Below are positions 10,373 to 22,194 of a DNA stretch of 64,000 bases, piece by piece. The number at the start of each line of letters is the position of its first letter. The stretch's first letter is position 1. The position numbers and the translations under genes are program-made. A model generated the notes under the pieces. It was given only the letters and a program-made list of their open reading frames with translations, was not told the DNA's origin and searched no databases. This DNA is from Dermatemys mawii (taxonomy: Eukaryota; Chordata; Testudines; Dermatemydidae), in assembly GCA_007922305.1 (NCBI GenBank), contig ML677364.1:23419326-23483325 (forward strand). The letters run 5' to 3'.

Positions 10373-10939
10373 ATATGAACAGTTAAAAGTAGATCTTCAA
10401 GTCTTTCATATTAATATAAAATGTTATTAGTTACACATGTAATTTTTTTTTCATTGACTCTGATCTTTTTAGATTTGTGAACCACTAACTACCATGGTTG
10501 TAAATCTTGACCCTAGACAGCTAAAACCTGGTTCTTGTCATGACAGCTCCATATCTTTTTGCCTTTGTTGCTGCCAGATTTTCCAAAATGATCCTCCTGA
10601 AAATACATCTAAAAATTCATAATGGAAGCAGAGATGACTGGCTTCACATTTTGATATTAAAATTTAGCAGAAACATGTCCGTGTTTTTTTTTAATATATC
10701 CAAAAAGTTGTGTCATCAAAAGGTGACTGTTCACTGATGCAGCAGTGAAATCTCATATTTTACTCTGTGGGAAATATAGATTTATGCAATATTTTTTTAG
10801 TGATAAACGACATGTGTGGAATTACTTAGATTACCAAAAGGTGAGAAATTTTCATTGCTGCTTGCATATATTTAGAATTACACAAGAAATAAAATATTAT
10901 TAATAATATGAATACCACACCACACAAACACATCACTGC

Positions 10940-11123
10940 CAGTTATTCTGCATTCAGATCTCAGAAGATAAGCAGGGGTTGAATGAAAGCCTAACAATTC
11001 AGCAAGTGCTAGCCTTCTCTCTGACCCATCACTGAATCAAGGATCCAACGATGAAGATCCATGGTGCTGTCTCACCATGAAAAGACCCATTTTTCAGGTG
11101 AGAAATAAAACTGAAGTTCTGAC
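10940..11123 (+). mobile_element. Possible 5S-like/other SINE fragment
   Basis: cattcagatctcagaagata plus agcagggg resembles the internal control region of a 5S rRNA-derived SINE head. ggtgctgtctc...gagaaataaaactgaag further on resembles a known amniote repeat body. The divergence is high. Confidence 0.3.
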
Positions 11124-11505
11124 TAAAGCTGTGTAAATAATCAACACTTTGGTTCTGTAACTAAAATGAAAAAAAAAATTAAAAAATTCATATTGACAGA
11201 AAACAGGTTTTTTTTCTAACGTTTGGGAAACATTTTGGTTTTTAATCAGGGTTTTAAAATAATTTTTACTTTTTTAAAAATAAAATTGAGGGAAATTGTG
11301 ACATGAAATTTTTTTCTGAAAACAAAAAAAAATCATTTTGGAAATGCTGAGTTTGAGATTTCTATTTATTTATGTATTTGTTTGTTTGTTTGTTTATTGA
11401 AACAATTCGCCACAATTTACCCAGATGTGCAGATTGGTTTGGTTGATCAGAATCTGCATTTTTCTATGAAATGAAGTTAGACTCAAAAACTTTTTCACAG
11501 CTCTA
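11124..11505. mobile_element. MITE with AGAGCTG inverted ends
   Basis: Left end taaagctgtgtaaat and right end ttttcacagctcta are inverted relative to each other. The interior is a T/A-rich, gaaattttttt-type sequence also seen at 41459-41826. A (tttg)n stretch lies at about 11364-11398. Confidence 0.5.
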
Positions 11506-11837
11506 TTCCTAACTACTCTTAGTCAACCCTTACTCAGCCACACCCCTCCTGCCCCTGTTGTTATTACTATCCTCAGCCTTGCTCAGACTGAAACTCCAGC
11601 TGTACTGGGGATAGCAGGGAGTATATGTCTGATACTTTCTGCTCCAAAGAGGGCAAAGAGTGGGAGGAGCTCTGGCTCTAACCCTCTGCTCTAAGAAAAG
11701 TGGCAAAGTAACTCACCTTTTGCCTCCCTGTGAAAGAACCAAGGGGAAAACTGTGAATCTCTGAGTCGCTATGCTCCTTGGGCAGCTCAGCTATGCACCA
11801 AATTCAAGGTAGACTATCAAACTGTCTTCTAGTCTTA

Positions 11838-11900
11838 AGAGTTTGATCCTGCAGCCACTGAAGTCAATGGCAATACTCCCACTGACTTCAGACATTCTTG
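11838..11900. repeat. Palindromic short repeat (AAGTCAATGG family)
   Basis: The arm ccactgaagtcaatgg at 11855-11870 is followed by the inverted ccactgacttcag at 11879-11891, after a gatcctgca lead. The same pattern recurs elsewhere in the window. Confidence 0.55.
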
Positions 11901-11903
11901 ATT

Positions 11904-12974
11904 TACTCCTGGGGGAATTCTGTGCCACTTCATGCACACATAATTTGTGTCGCCCACAGATTTCTTTGTTTCCCTGCAGAAAATGACAGGGAAGCAAAGG
12001 GAAGCTTCAAGAGCTATCACACGTCCTGCTCCAGCAGTGTGTGCATGTAGTTTCCACATCTGGAGCAGCTGTCAAAGCGGGAGAGGCAGAGCTGGGAATG
12101 ACCATGGACATAGTTTGGAGGAGATGCGGGGGGGTATTGCCCCCCAATCAGAGGTGAGGAATGAGGGGGCACGTGGAATCACATGCCACTGCCTTCCCTT
12201 ATTTTTGCAAGTGAAGAGCTACCCAGGTGAGGAAGGGTGCTGCTCTGGCTAGCTGACTGCATCTGGACAGCACCTTGTTGGTACTAGTGCTGGGTGTGCC
12301 CCCCTTCTATGTGTGCTGGGAGCCATTCTGTTTTCCGTACAATGGTGAATGCCTTCAGTGGGGGAGGGCAAATGGACTGGAGGGTAGGAAGGAAGAGGGA
12401 TGGGGTTAAGGTGTGGGGGAGGGATTTCAGACTGAGGGTTGTGAAGGAGGCAGTGGGGAAAGGAAGGGGAAGGAGATGAGGCAAGCAGGATCAACGGTAT
12501 TCCCATTGCCTCTGCACCTGGCACCCCGCAACAAGCCTCTGTGCATCCAGATCCCTCCTACACATACACCTGGATCCCCCACTGAGCTGCCTGCACCCAG
12601 ATTGCCCCACACAGAACACTCTGGCCCCACATCTGGATCCCCCCACACTAGGCCCTTCCACATCTGGATCCTGCTGGGCTGAGTTGGCCTTCCCACACCT
12701 GGTGCAGCGGGACAAGGCCTTGGGGTGTTTCTGGGGCAGACCCGGCCTTTGTACTATGCCAAGCTAGGAGGTAGCCTCACCACCAGTTCACCAAGGAGGG
12801 GTGGGGGCTTCTGGGTGATCTCCCAACTCCATGCATCCAATGCCCTGTGTTCCCTACTGCCATGCTGGAGCCTTTACATTTATTGATTGACAAATAAAAT
12901 TTGCAGACTTTTAATATATTGTGCACAGAACTTTTTTTTATTTGTTTGTTCGTGCAGAATTCTCTCAGGAGCGA
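11904..12974. mobile_element. 1.07-kb TIR DNA element (ACTCCTGGGGGAATTCTG termini)
   Basis: The left end tactcctgggggaattctgt and the right end gcagaattctctcaggagcg form an imperfect inverted repeat. The interior is unusually G+C rich with runs of gggg and cccc, which produces several overlapping spurious frames at 12.2-12.7 kb. I know this as a common turtle repeat. It encodes no protein I can see. It sits next to a copy of the palindromic repeat at 11838-11900. Confidence 0.7.
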
Positions 12975-13716
12975 TGATGAAGCTTTACAAGCCCCATGCC
13001 GCTTTTCTCAAAAGTAGGATGTTGGTTAAATTCCAGTTGGCTAGTTACATTATTTCTACCTAAATTTTCCAGGTAGTTTGTAATGGAATAAGGTGTTTTT
13101 TATTAGTGCTCTGGAGTGTTGTGTAGTGCTGCTGTATGCTGTTTAGTGTAGTTCAAATAGAACAACTATAGATAAGTGATACAATGTTGTGCTTAGTTAT
13201 TGATGAAGCTTTAGCCCCCAGTATTAGGACCTGTACTGTCACAACAACGTACAATCAATTTTCGTTGCAAAGTCCATATTACAGTGGACTACACGATCTT
13301 ACATACCAAACAGCAGTTACTATGACGAAGTCAGCATAAACCAACACTAAAGGAACTACAAAATGATGCAATTAATTCGTATTCCAAATATAGGAAAATA
13401 ATGTGACCTCTCAGACACTATAATGTGGTAATTGTTGGTAAATACTGTGTTTTAGTGGCTGCTGCTGTATGTGTATCTAATGTTGTATAAGAAATTCGTG
13501 GTTCCTTCTATTATAATGCATTGCATTTTTTGACAAAATGAAATATCTATCTTTTATTAGACACAAGAGGTTCTGAGTCAAAGGTGTTTGTTTTCCCTGG
13601 TTTTTCATATTATATATCTCTATCTAGGTTTCAAAAACACACCTAACACTATATTATTTGAGTCACTTACAAAGTTGCTTTAAGGTTACACTATTTTTTG
13701 TTTGCTGATCTCATCA
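12975..13716. other. Unassigned sequence
   Basis: AT-rich; no gene or repeat that I can name. Confidence 0.35.
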
Positions 13717-14180
13717 ATTCAGGTGGCTTAATTTTCATGCTGATGACTCATAAATCTACCTCTTCATTCTGGACATTTCTAATTCCATCCATTCCACAAC
13801 AGCTGCCTCTCTCTGATCTCTCTTCCTGGATGATTCAAACTCAACTTAACATGGCCAAAGTGGAACTCCTCACCTTTCCTCCCAAGCCTTCTTACTCCCT
13901 GCATTTTCTGTTGACAATAACAATGACAGTAACAGTCATTCAGGCCTGTTACCTGGGATCCATCTCCATCTGTTCACTCTCCCTGGACCAACATCTGTCC
14001 ATATCTTGCTGCTTTTCGCCCATAAAGTTTATAATATCTGACCTTTTCTTCCTATCTACTACTAATGCTGTTGTCCAGGGCCTCATCCATTCTGGCCTTG
14101 GAGTCTGTGAATCTGTGAATCTCCCACCATGGTCTATGGTGAGAACAGGAAGCTCTTCTTTGCCCTCAACAGGCTGATAA
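13717..14180 (+). pseudogene. L2-type LINE reverse-transcriptase relic, part 1
   Basis: catgctgatgactcataaat gives H-A-D-D (the RT YxDD/FADD motif region). It is followed by aacttaacatggccaaagtg, ctttcctcccaagccttctt and ggcctgttacctgggatcca, which match the L2 RT order (LNMAKTE, LSFPPK, ARNLGV). Stops and frameshifts break it. Confidence 0.65.
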
Positions 14181-14600
14181 CACTTGAAGCTCTGTATTAC
14201 AAAAATGACAGTAACAATGACTGTTTGGTTTTGTTGTTTTCCTTCCTCTTTTTCATCAGGGATTAGTCGTGGCTGGTGATGGGACTTTCAAGGGGGTGGA
14301 CCAGTGCTCAGAAGTGATACAAAGAATACATCCTCTGAAGCATGGGGCATAGATAACTTGCTAGAATCATCTGTACATATCTCACCTACTCAATTCTCTG
14401 TCATTGCAGTTGCCCAGGCATTGGTAGCACCTCGGTTCTTCCTGTTATCTGCCTGTGGCACACAACACTTCAGTCTAACTCTAGATGCTGGATTCAGTAT
14501 AGGGCTATCTGAGTGAAATTTAATGACCTGTGTTATACAGAAGGTCAGAGTAGATGCTCTAATGGTCCCTTCTGGCCTTAAAAATTTATGAAACTATCAT
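14181..14600 (+). mobile_element. CR1-like 3' end inserted between L2 parts
   Basis: gacctgtgttatacagaagg, tcagagtagatgctctaatg and gtcccttctggccttaaaaa form a CR1-subfamily 3' end. The upstream part (14221-14500) is unassigned. It interrupts the L2 relic. Confidence 0.45.
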
Positions 14601-14609
14601 CTCTGTCTC

Positions 14610-14980
14610 TCTGATACCTGTATCACCTTCTTCTGGCCTATTCACATGATAGCTACTAAGATCTTCCTCCTTTGCAGTCATTCATACAACCCCCTCCTAG
14701 AATCCCTCCTCTGGATTCCCTCTGCTCCACTTTATTGAGTTCATTCTTCACGGGCCTTACCCTCAAGACCCTTCCCAGCTCTGCTAGTATCTTTCCCCAC
14801 ACACTCCACTCACCAGTCATGCTAACTATGACTACCCACTTGTCTGGTTTACTCACAAACATCTGCACTCTTTCTTCCATACTGCTCTCCATGAATGTCT
14901 TCTCAAAAGAGTTCTGTGAGGCCAATAGCCTTTCCTTCAAAGGCCTCCTTTCTTCTAATATGAGGCCTTCAAGGAATTAG
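14610..14980 (+). pseudogene. L2-type LINE relic, part 2
   Basis: ccctcctctggattccctct, cttaccctcaagacccttcc and ccacacactccactcacc continue the L2 3' ORF after the insertion, up to ggcctcctttcttctaat. Confidence 0.5.
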
Positions 14981-15153
14981 CTGATTAATAATGTATATGT
15001 TGAAGGGTATAGCTAATATCTTTATTGAATATAAAATACGTATATAGGGCATTGGTTTATATAATGTTGAGCACTCGTGGTTCTAAATGAACTGCATGCA
15101 TAGGCTCAGAACCTCAGCAAATCAGTCTTATATGATGTACATTAAGCTATTGA

Positions 15154-15336
15154 GGGGAAGGGATAGCTTAGTGGTTTGAGCATTCCCCTACTAACCCCAG
15201 GGTTGTGAATTCAGCCCTTAAAGGGGCCCTTTAAGGATCTGTGGCAAGAAATCTGTCAGGGGACAGTAGTTGGTCCTGCTAGTGTAGCCAGCAGGCTGGA
15301 CTCAATCATTTTTTCAAGGTCCTTCCAGTTCTATGA
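15154..15336 (+). mobile_element. Tortoise/cryptodire pol III SINE (tRNA-derived)
   Basis: ggatagcttagtggtttgag is the A-box head, ggttgtgaattcagccc the B-box region, followed by aaaggggccctttaaggatc, gttggtcctgct, ctggactcaatcatt and a CR1-like tail ccttccagttctatgaga. This SINE family is diagnostic of turtles. It is not a functional tRNA. Confidence 0.85.
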
Positions 15337-15411
15337 GATAGGCATATCTCCATATATTTTATTTTATAGGCAGGGCTGTGAGCACTGACAATTACTAATG
15401 TTTCCGGACAC

Positions 15412-16568
15412 TTAGTATTATAAGATCCTGTTTTCAATTACTTATAACTTAGCCAAACTTTAACTATTTATGCTGAAATTTTCCATGATAGGTTTCTGCC
15501 TCAGGCTGAACATTTTGGAGAAAATTTCAGCTTAAATGGTACAGCCATTTCTGAGGGGCAAGGGAAAAAAAAACCTTTTTGTTCATGTTAAAAAATTGTG
15601 GTACCTTTTTTTTTTAACACCGTTAGCAAACTTGTGCTTTGGAGAAGGGACCTGAAATTTGGCAGGGGTATGATTGTTGTGTCAGGGATATGCCTTTTCC
15701 CATTCCTATGAAAATCTGCCCAGATGTGGCCAAGTTACAAGCCTTTGGAAAATCACAGTAATGGCTTCTAAGATTCTCACAGCCAAACTCTCCAAAGATT
15801 CCATCCACCTTGAGCATGCTCCACTCTGGAACTGAGCTAGACTTCCCTTGCAGTTGCAGTTCTGGAATACTGCAGGGCATTCTGGATCTGGGTTCAGGCC
15901 CTGAAGTGAGAGCAGGGACACTCTCTCTTCTGCTCTCAATAGCCCCCTGCTGACCACAGGCACACAGAAAAGGAAGCATCCTTATTTGAATGCAAAAATG
16001 CCATGAGTTGGGATTATAGAAGGTTGGGGAATAGATTGTCATCAGAAGCCTGGGAAAGGATGGTGGAAACTGGAATAGGAAGTTGGGAAGGTGGAAACTT
16101 GGAACTAGTGGTTCTGGGGAAATCAGTGGGAAAAGACAGATCTGATGAGAGGCCAGTTTGGCTGGATAAAGAGGCCTGGAAAAAGATCTCGGTACAAGGA
16201 GAATGAATAAGAAGTTCTGGGAGGAAAACTCCAACTTGGAGTCAATGTGGATGGGAACATAGATAATGGAAGTGGACAACTGGCTGCTGGGCATGGGGGA
16301 AGAGAAATATATTGAACAAGTAGCAGGAAGGGAGGGAACTGAAAATGAATTGAAAAGAGGACGAGGATTAGGAGTGGAGAGGCAGAAAAGTCTGGGATTG
16401 GGAATGTGAGTTGGGAGCACATGTTGGAAAGGGAGAACACAGAAGGGCTCAAGTCTGGGAGGGAATCAGCAGAAAAATCTGTGCATATTGGAACACATTC
16501 CCTTCCGGAGGCTGGAATGGAAGTGAAGATCCCTGAATCTCTCCAATCCTCTGCTGCCAACAAATATA
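15412..16568 (+). repeat. Unclassified interspersed repeat, copy A, left part
   Basis: From ttataagatcctgttttcaa the sequence parallels 28385 onward: the same order of cctcaggctgaa, ggacctgaaatttggcagg, tatgccttttcc, then a purine-rich stretch with recurring gggactggga/tgggaa motifs. The 265-codon minus-strand frame here (15623-16420) is a Ser/Pro/Phe-rich by-product, not a gene. The copy is interrupted at about 16568 by a CR1. Confidence 0.7.
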
Positions 16569-19500
16569 GTAGAATCATAGAAAGAGGGGCAGGAAGGGAC
16601 ATCAAGAGATCATCTAGTCTATCCCCAAACCTAAACCATCTCTGACTGTTTTGTCAGCCTTCTTAAAAACCTCCACTCATGTGGATTCCACAACCTTTCT
16701 TGGAAACCTGTTCAAGTGATTAATTATCCTTGTAGTAAGAAAGAATTTCCCCATCTCTAAATCTCCCTTGCTGCAGATTAAGTCAACAACTTCTTGCCCT
16801 ACTTTCAGTGGATAATTGATCACCATCCTTTTTAAAACAGCCCTTAACACATCTGAAGATTTTTATGGAGTCCCCCTCCAGCCTTCCTTTCTCAAAACTA
16901 AACATGGCAGGTTTTTTAACCTTTTTTATAGGTCAGGTTTTCTAAACATTTTATCACTTTTGTTCTCCTATGAACTCTGTCCAATTTTTCTATGTTTTTC
17001 TTAAATTAGAACACCCAAAACTGAACATTGTACTACAGCTGAGCAGAATGGAATTATTATCTCTTGTATCTTACATACAACATGTCTGTTAATACACCCC
17101 AGAAAGATGTTAGCCTCTTTCACATTGTTGTCTCATATTCAGTTTGTGATCCACTATAACCTTCAGATTCTGTTTAACAGCGCTATTATTTAGCCAGCTA
17201 TTCCCCAATTTGGGTTTGTGTGTTGATTTTTTTTTCTTCCTAAATAAAGTACTTTGCACTTGTCTTTACTGCACTTCATCTTGTTGATTTCAGACCAATT
17301 CTCTAATTTGTCAAAGTTGTTTTGAATTCTAATCCTGTCCTCCAAACTGCTTGCAACCCCTCACAGCCTGCGGTCATCCAGAAGTGTCATAAGCATACTC
17401 TCCATCACATTAATGAAAATAGTGAGTAGTACCAGATGCAGGAGATATCTCTGTGGGACCCCACTAGATATATTCTCCAAGTTAGACAGAGAATCATTGA
17501 AAACTATTCTTGGGGTATATTTTTTCAACCAGTTATGCACTCACCTAATAGTAATTTAATCTAAACCACATTTCCCTAGTTTGCTTATGAGAATATCACG
17601 TGGGACTATGTCAAAAGCCTACTGAAATAAAGATCCCCCTAACCAACTAGGCTAGTAACCCTATCAGAGAAGCAAATTGGGTTGGTTTGGAGTGATTTGT
17701 TTTTGAAAAATCTATGGTGGCTATTATTTATTACCCCTACCATCATCTAGGTGCTTACAAACTGATTGTTCAATAATTTGTTCCAGTTTCTTTCTAGGTA
17801 TGAGGGTTATGCTGAATGTTCTATAATTCTCCCAGTCCTCTTTGTTCCCCTTTTTATAGATAGTTGTTATGTTTGCCCTTCTCCAGTTGTTTGGGATCTC
17901 ACCCATACTCCATCAGTTCTCAAAGATAATCACAAAAGTTTCTGAGATTGCTTCAGTTAGTTTATTAAGTACCCTAGGGTAGATATTGTCAGGTTCTGCT
18001 GACTTGAAAATATCTAAATTATCTGAACATTCTTTAATCTACTCTATTCTGGCTTGTGTTCCTTCCTCCTTGTTGGTAGTATTAACTGTATTAAGAGCCT
18101 GGTTAAAATTAACTTTGAAGACTTAAACAAAATAAGCATTTAACACTTCAGCCTTCTTGATACTGTCTGTTATTGGCTCTGGTTCCCCACTAAAGTAGTG
18201 GACCTACCCTTTCCTTCATCTTTTTCTTGCTCATAATATATTTAAAGAACCTCTTTTTATTGACCTTAACATCACTTGTTAGATGTAACTCAGGGATCGG
18301 CAACCTTTGGCATGCAGCCCATCAGGGAAAGTCGCTGGCAGGCTGGTTTGTTTACCTGCAGAATCCACAGGTTTGGCTGATTGCAGCTCCTACTGGCTGC
18401 GGTTCACCGTTTTAGGCCAATGGGGGTTGTGGGAAGCAGCGGCTAGCACATCCCTCAGTCTATGCCACTTCCTGTAGCCCCCATTGGCCTGGAACGATGA
18501 GCTGTGGCCAGTGGGATCTGCAATCAGCCGAACCTGCAGACGCTGCAGGAAAACAAACTGTCCCAGACCACCAGTGGCTTTCCCTGATGGGCCATGTGCC
18601 AAAGGTTGCCGATCCCTGATGTAACTCATTTTGTGTCTCAGCCTTTCTGATTTTGTCCCTACGTGCTTGTGCTATTCTTCTGTAATCATCTTTAACATTT
18701 TTTCTCTGTTTCCACTTTTTGGCAGGATTTATTTTTGATTGTTCAGGTCATTGAAGATCTCCTAATGCAGCCATGTTGACCTCTTACTATTTTGCCTATC
18801 TTTTCTTCATGTTGGCATAGTTTCCTCTTGTGCCTTTAATAATGTCTCTTTGAGAAACTGCCAGTTCTCCTGAAATCCCTTTCCCCTTAAATATTTTTCT
18901 CATGAGACCCTATCCTACAAGTTCTCTGAGTTTGTTGAAGTCTGTATTTTTTAAAGTCCATTGTCCTTATTCTGCTGCTCACTCCTTTCTTTCCTTAGGC
19001 TTATGAAAGCTGTTGTTTTGTGAACACTTTCACCCCAATTGTCTTTCACCTTCAGATTCACAACCAATTTCTCGCTGGTAGTCAGAATGAAGTCTAAAAT
19101 GGCTGCCCCCTTGTTTACTTCCTCCAACTTCTCGCAGGGAAGAAGAAGCAGAGGGTAGGGGTGGGGAGGGAGAAGAAGGAAGAACTTAGTGGATATTTTG
19201 GGTTTTAATGAGTTATTTTTCCAGAAGATGTCTGGGTAGTTAAAATCCTCCATCACTACCAAGTCTTGTTGTGTTTATCCTAGAAACGCTTCATCCACTT
19301 CCTCTTCTGGATTTGGCGGTCCATAGTAGACTCCTACTATAATGTTGCTCTGTTTTTTTTCCCCTTTTATCTTCAACTGGTCTGCCTCCGACCTCCATCA
19401 GGACCTCTGAACAAGTGTATACATACTTGATGTACAATGCAACACCTCCTCCTTTTTTTTTCCTTCCTGGCCTTCCTTAACAAGTTATACCCCTCTATAC

Positions 19501-20107
19501 CAATAATCCTGATATGAGATTTATCCCACCAACTCTCTGTGATGCCAAATAAGTCATAATTTAGCACTAAGACTTCCTGTTTATTCTCCATGCGCTTTGC
19601 ATTTGTCTGTAGACATCTAAGTTGCTGAGCAGCTTCCCTCACTTTTTCCTCTTGTTACTCCTGTCACCCTACTGTAATTTTCCATTTCCCCACTACCTCC
19701 AGCCCTCTGTCAGGGTCCCCAGTTTTTATTACTTACCTGTGGGATTTTGTTACCTGTTCCCTTTGAGCCTAGTTTAATTCCCTCATCACTAGGTTGGCGA
19801 GTTAGTGCTTACTCTTCCCTTTCTTCATTAGATAGACTACATCTCTTCCCAGCAGTCCTCCTTTCCAGAACAGCATCCCATGATGGAGAAAGCCAAAGTC
19901 CTTCTGTTGTGAACATCTGAGCAGGCATTCATCTCCAGGATGTGTCTGTTCCTGCCTGTGCCTCAACCAGAAGAATGGACAAGAACACAACGTGGGCCCC
20001 AACTCCTTGCTTCCACCCTCACTCCCAGAGCCCTGTAGTCAGTACTTATCTGCCCGTGGTTGTCTCTGGCAGTATGTGAAATGTTTGCAGGCAGCTGTAA
20101 AACCCAC
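16569..20107 (-). mobile_element. Long CR1 LINE, minus strand, degenerate ORF2
   Basis: Reading leftwards from 20107, endonuclease-domain pieces appear first. They include LFGITESWWDKSH (19373-19642) and EDFNYPDIFWKNN (18951-19262), where the second normally reads GDFNxPDI. RT follows, with IPNNWRRANITTIYKKGNKE (17724-17906). The 3' end with its atcatag tail is at 16569. A hAT MITE is inserted at 18291. Flanks ccaacaaatat (16557) and ccagcaaagtat (20107) look like a mutated target duplication and match one site in copy B of the host repeat. About 3.2 kb of CR1 is present after removing the MITE. It is pseudogenised by many stops. Confidence 0.85.
18283..18626. mobile_element. hAT MITE with full-length inverted arms and perfect 8-bp TSD
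   Basis: The element spans 18291-18618 and is bordered by atgtaact at 18283-18290 and 18619-18626, a perfect 8-bp duplication. The termini are cagggatcggcaacctttgg and ccaaaggttgccgatccctg. The inverted similarity extends over most of the element (two arms of about 160 bp), so the transcript would fold into one hairpin. It was inserted into the CR1 after that element arrived. Confidence 0.93.
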
Positions 20108-20124
20108 CAGCAAAGTATCTTATT

Positions 20125-20544
20125 TAGAGCTGATCAGAACATTTTTAATGAACTCTCATTTTACATAAACTGAAAAACTGTGGAGATGTATTGATATCAA
20201 TAGTTTTCATTTGGTTAGGGCACTGGTCTCAGATATAGGACATGTAGGTCCAAGTCTCTGCTCCGCATGATTGAGTGTTATCTGGGATGAAAAAAAAATA
20301 TTTTCTGAGTCAGGCAAATAGGTACCTGAACCTGGGTCTCTTACATCCCAGACTAATGATCTCATTACCAGGAGACACACACACACTTTGTTACTTACTA
20401 AGCCAAAAAGCTCAGGTTTTGATCCAAAATGGACATTTTGACAACTTTCAAAAGATTCTGATGTTGCTCCAATGGGGAACTAAAACAAATTTTGAAACTT
20501 CAAAAATTGCCACAAAATGGAATTATTGTCTCCAATCAGCTCTA
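20125..20544. mobile_element. MITE with TAGAGCTGAT ends
   Basis: Left tagagctgatcagaac and right ccaatcagctcta are inverted. The interior T/A-rich arms resemble 41459-41826. A tRNA-like SINE is inserted at 20210-20395. Confidence 0.6.
20210..20395. mobile_element. tRNA-like SINE with two opposed heads
   Basis: ttggttagggcactggtctc and taggtccaagtctctgctcc give A-box and B-box-like segments on the + strand. ggtacctgaacctgggtctc and cccagactaatgatctcatt give the same on the minus strand. It is not a functional tRNA. Confidence 0.6.
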
Positions 20545-20815
20545 GTTTCATCCCTTTCTAGTGCTGGTCCAAATAGGGGATAACAACCTACTACTACTTT
20601 GTTATTTCATTAGATCAAGTGGTAGAGGTCTTTGTGGTGGATCTGAAAATTTCCACCCTGGTGTCAATATGATGCTACGTGATGGAATTTCTGTTTTTCC
20701 AGTTTGCTTTTTTTTCAAACCTAGGAAATTACACACAATATATATTAAAAGAACATTCCTAATGTTGCAAAATCAAGCACTCAGAAGTTAGGAAATGCCA
20801 GAATTAAGGCTGTAG
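20545..20815 (+). repeat. Unclassified interspersed repeat, copy A, right part
   Basis: tagtgctggtccaaatag, agtggtagaggtctttgtgg and acctaggaaatta match 29590-29790 in copy B. It ends in caagcactcagaagttagg...gaattaaggctg, whose inverse appears at the end of copy B. Confidence 0.7.
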
Positions 20816-20823
20816 TAGGAGTC

Positions 20824-20825
<2 letters not shown>

Positions 20826-20864
<39 letters not shown>
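20826..20864. repeat. (TG)n microsatellite
   Basis: About 19.5 perfect TG units directly after the end of the nested repeat block. It is likely length-polymorphic. Confidence 0.95.
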
Positions 20865-20867
<3 letters not shown>

Positions 20868-21204
20868 ATGTACAGAAAATTGGTGCATATTTTGCTGGCA
20901 TTGCTCTCCCCACTATTTGCTATTTCTTTTTGTTCTTAGATTGTAAGGGATTGGTTGAGGCTGGTGTTACGTCTTCTTATGCAAGAGAATGGGGTCTAGG
21001 ACATAGGTACTACTATAATGCAACATCTTATAATGATGATCCTAGCGAGTGACCTACCAGCAGACTTGAGTATTCTTTTTTCTTGCTCTTCCCAGGAGCT
21101 ATTCTCTCCCTCTTGATCAGGTTTTCTTCATTTTAAAGTGTTCATGTTTCATAAACACACTACATACATTGTGTAGCCTCTGGGAACAAGATGTATTTAA
21201 CAGG

Positions 21205-22116
21205 TGTCAAGACCAATTTCCCACTATAGCACTTCAAGTGCAGAAGGTGCGGGCACACAAGGAGTCTAAAAATTAAAATTGGCCACTCCAGGCTTGTATT
21301 AAACTCCCAAAATTACAGGTTTTTCTCTGACCTTAGATGGGTAGATGCTGCCACCACCCAAGTGCAAAAGTGCAAAACCCCTTTGACAACCCAGGAAGGT
21401 GCCCTTGGAAATTCTTTCCCATGAGGTACCCTCAGGCCATTTCACACACCCACACCCCCATGCCTGGGGAAGAGCTGAGAAAGAAAAACAAAGGAAATCA
21501 GCTGTTTCCACCACCTAATTAAACAACACATGCACAAACCTTAGGACACAAAAATCCGATCCTGTTCTTTTAAAAAGGTACATTTTATTAAAACAAAAAG
21601 AAAGGAAATACATCTGGAAACTCTGGCTATTGCTAGATTTAAAAAGAACAAATATAAGGATTAAGCATCAAGAATAGTTTCATGAGGTCCAGCTTAAAGG
21701 TTACAAGCAAACCAAAAGCACCTAGGGTTAGCACAGAAAAGTCCACAAGCCATAAAGGAATAAAAGGAGATAAATCTGATTGCATCTTCCTAGACATTCC
21801 CTGATCTACTTAGATATTTTAGATTTCAAATTAATAGTTTCTAGGAATGATCTGATGACTTTTCATATCTGGCCAAAAGCTTCTTACAGCATTGCTACTC
21901 TGTTCCCTCTCCCCAGAGAACAACAACAGACAGACAAAAGGGGAGTCTTGTTTCAATTTTAAAAAGTTCTGGCCTTCCCATTGGCTCTTTTGGCCAGGTG
22001 CCCACTCATTTACAGGTAGAGCAATAAAAGAACAGCTACTAAGAGGGATTTAATAACTAACTGGCTGGCTGGGTCCATAAAAGGCAACTGTCTCCACACC
22101 TTCATTTATCATAACA
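21205..22116 (-). mobile_element. Solo LTR-like element, minus strand, about 912 bp
   Basis: On the minus strand it runs from TGTTATGATAAATG at 22116 to TGGTCTTGACA at 21205 (TG...CA). AATAAA occurs in the minus-strand sequence near 21589, inside gttttaataaaatg. Both flanks contain cagg/agg-like bases but no clean duplication. I recognise the family as a common turtle LTR. No coding part is attached. Confidence 0.65.
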
Positions 22117-22194
22117 GGAAATGTGACTTTCATAGGTTCTGGAATTAATGGTGCATGGGGTTGAAGTGATTTGCATTATATCTAGGGTTTACAG

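Noticed and set aside
12249..12715. Cluster of overlapping frames on both strands
   Set aside because: A G/C-rich transposon interior lacks stops by composition. Several frames are open at once and none has a domain.
13698..14177. 159-codon + strand frame
   Set aside because: Out of frame with the L2 RT relic it overlaps; it is a shadow of that relic.
15161..15220. Functional tRNA gene
   Set aside because: A and B boxes are present but no cloverleaf can be completed; it is the head of a SINE.
15623..16420. 265-codon open frame, minus strand, the longest in the window
   Set aside because: Ser/Pro/Phe-rich composition arises from the pyrimidine-rich strand of the quasi-tandem centre of the unclassified repeat. 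Copy B does not preserve it as one frame.
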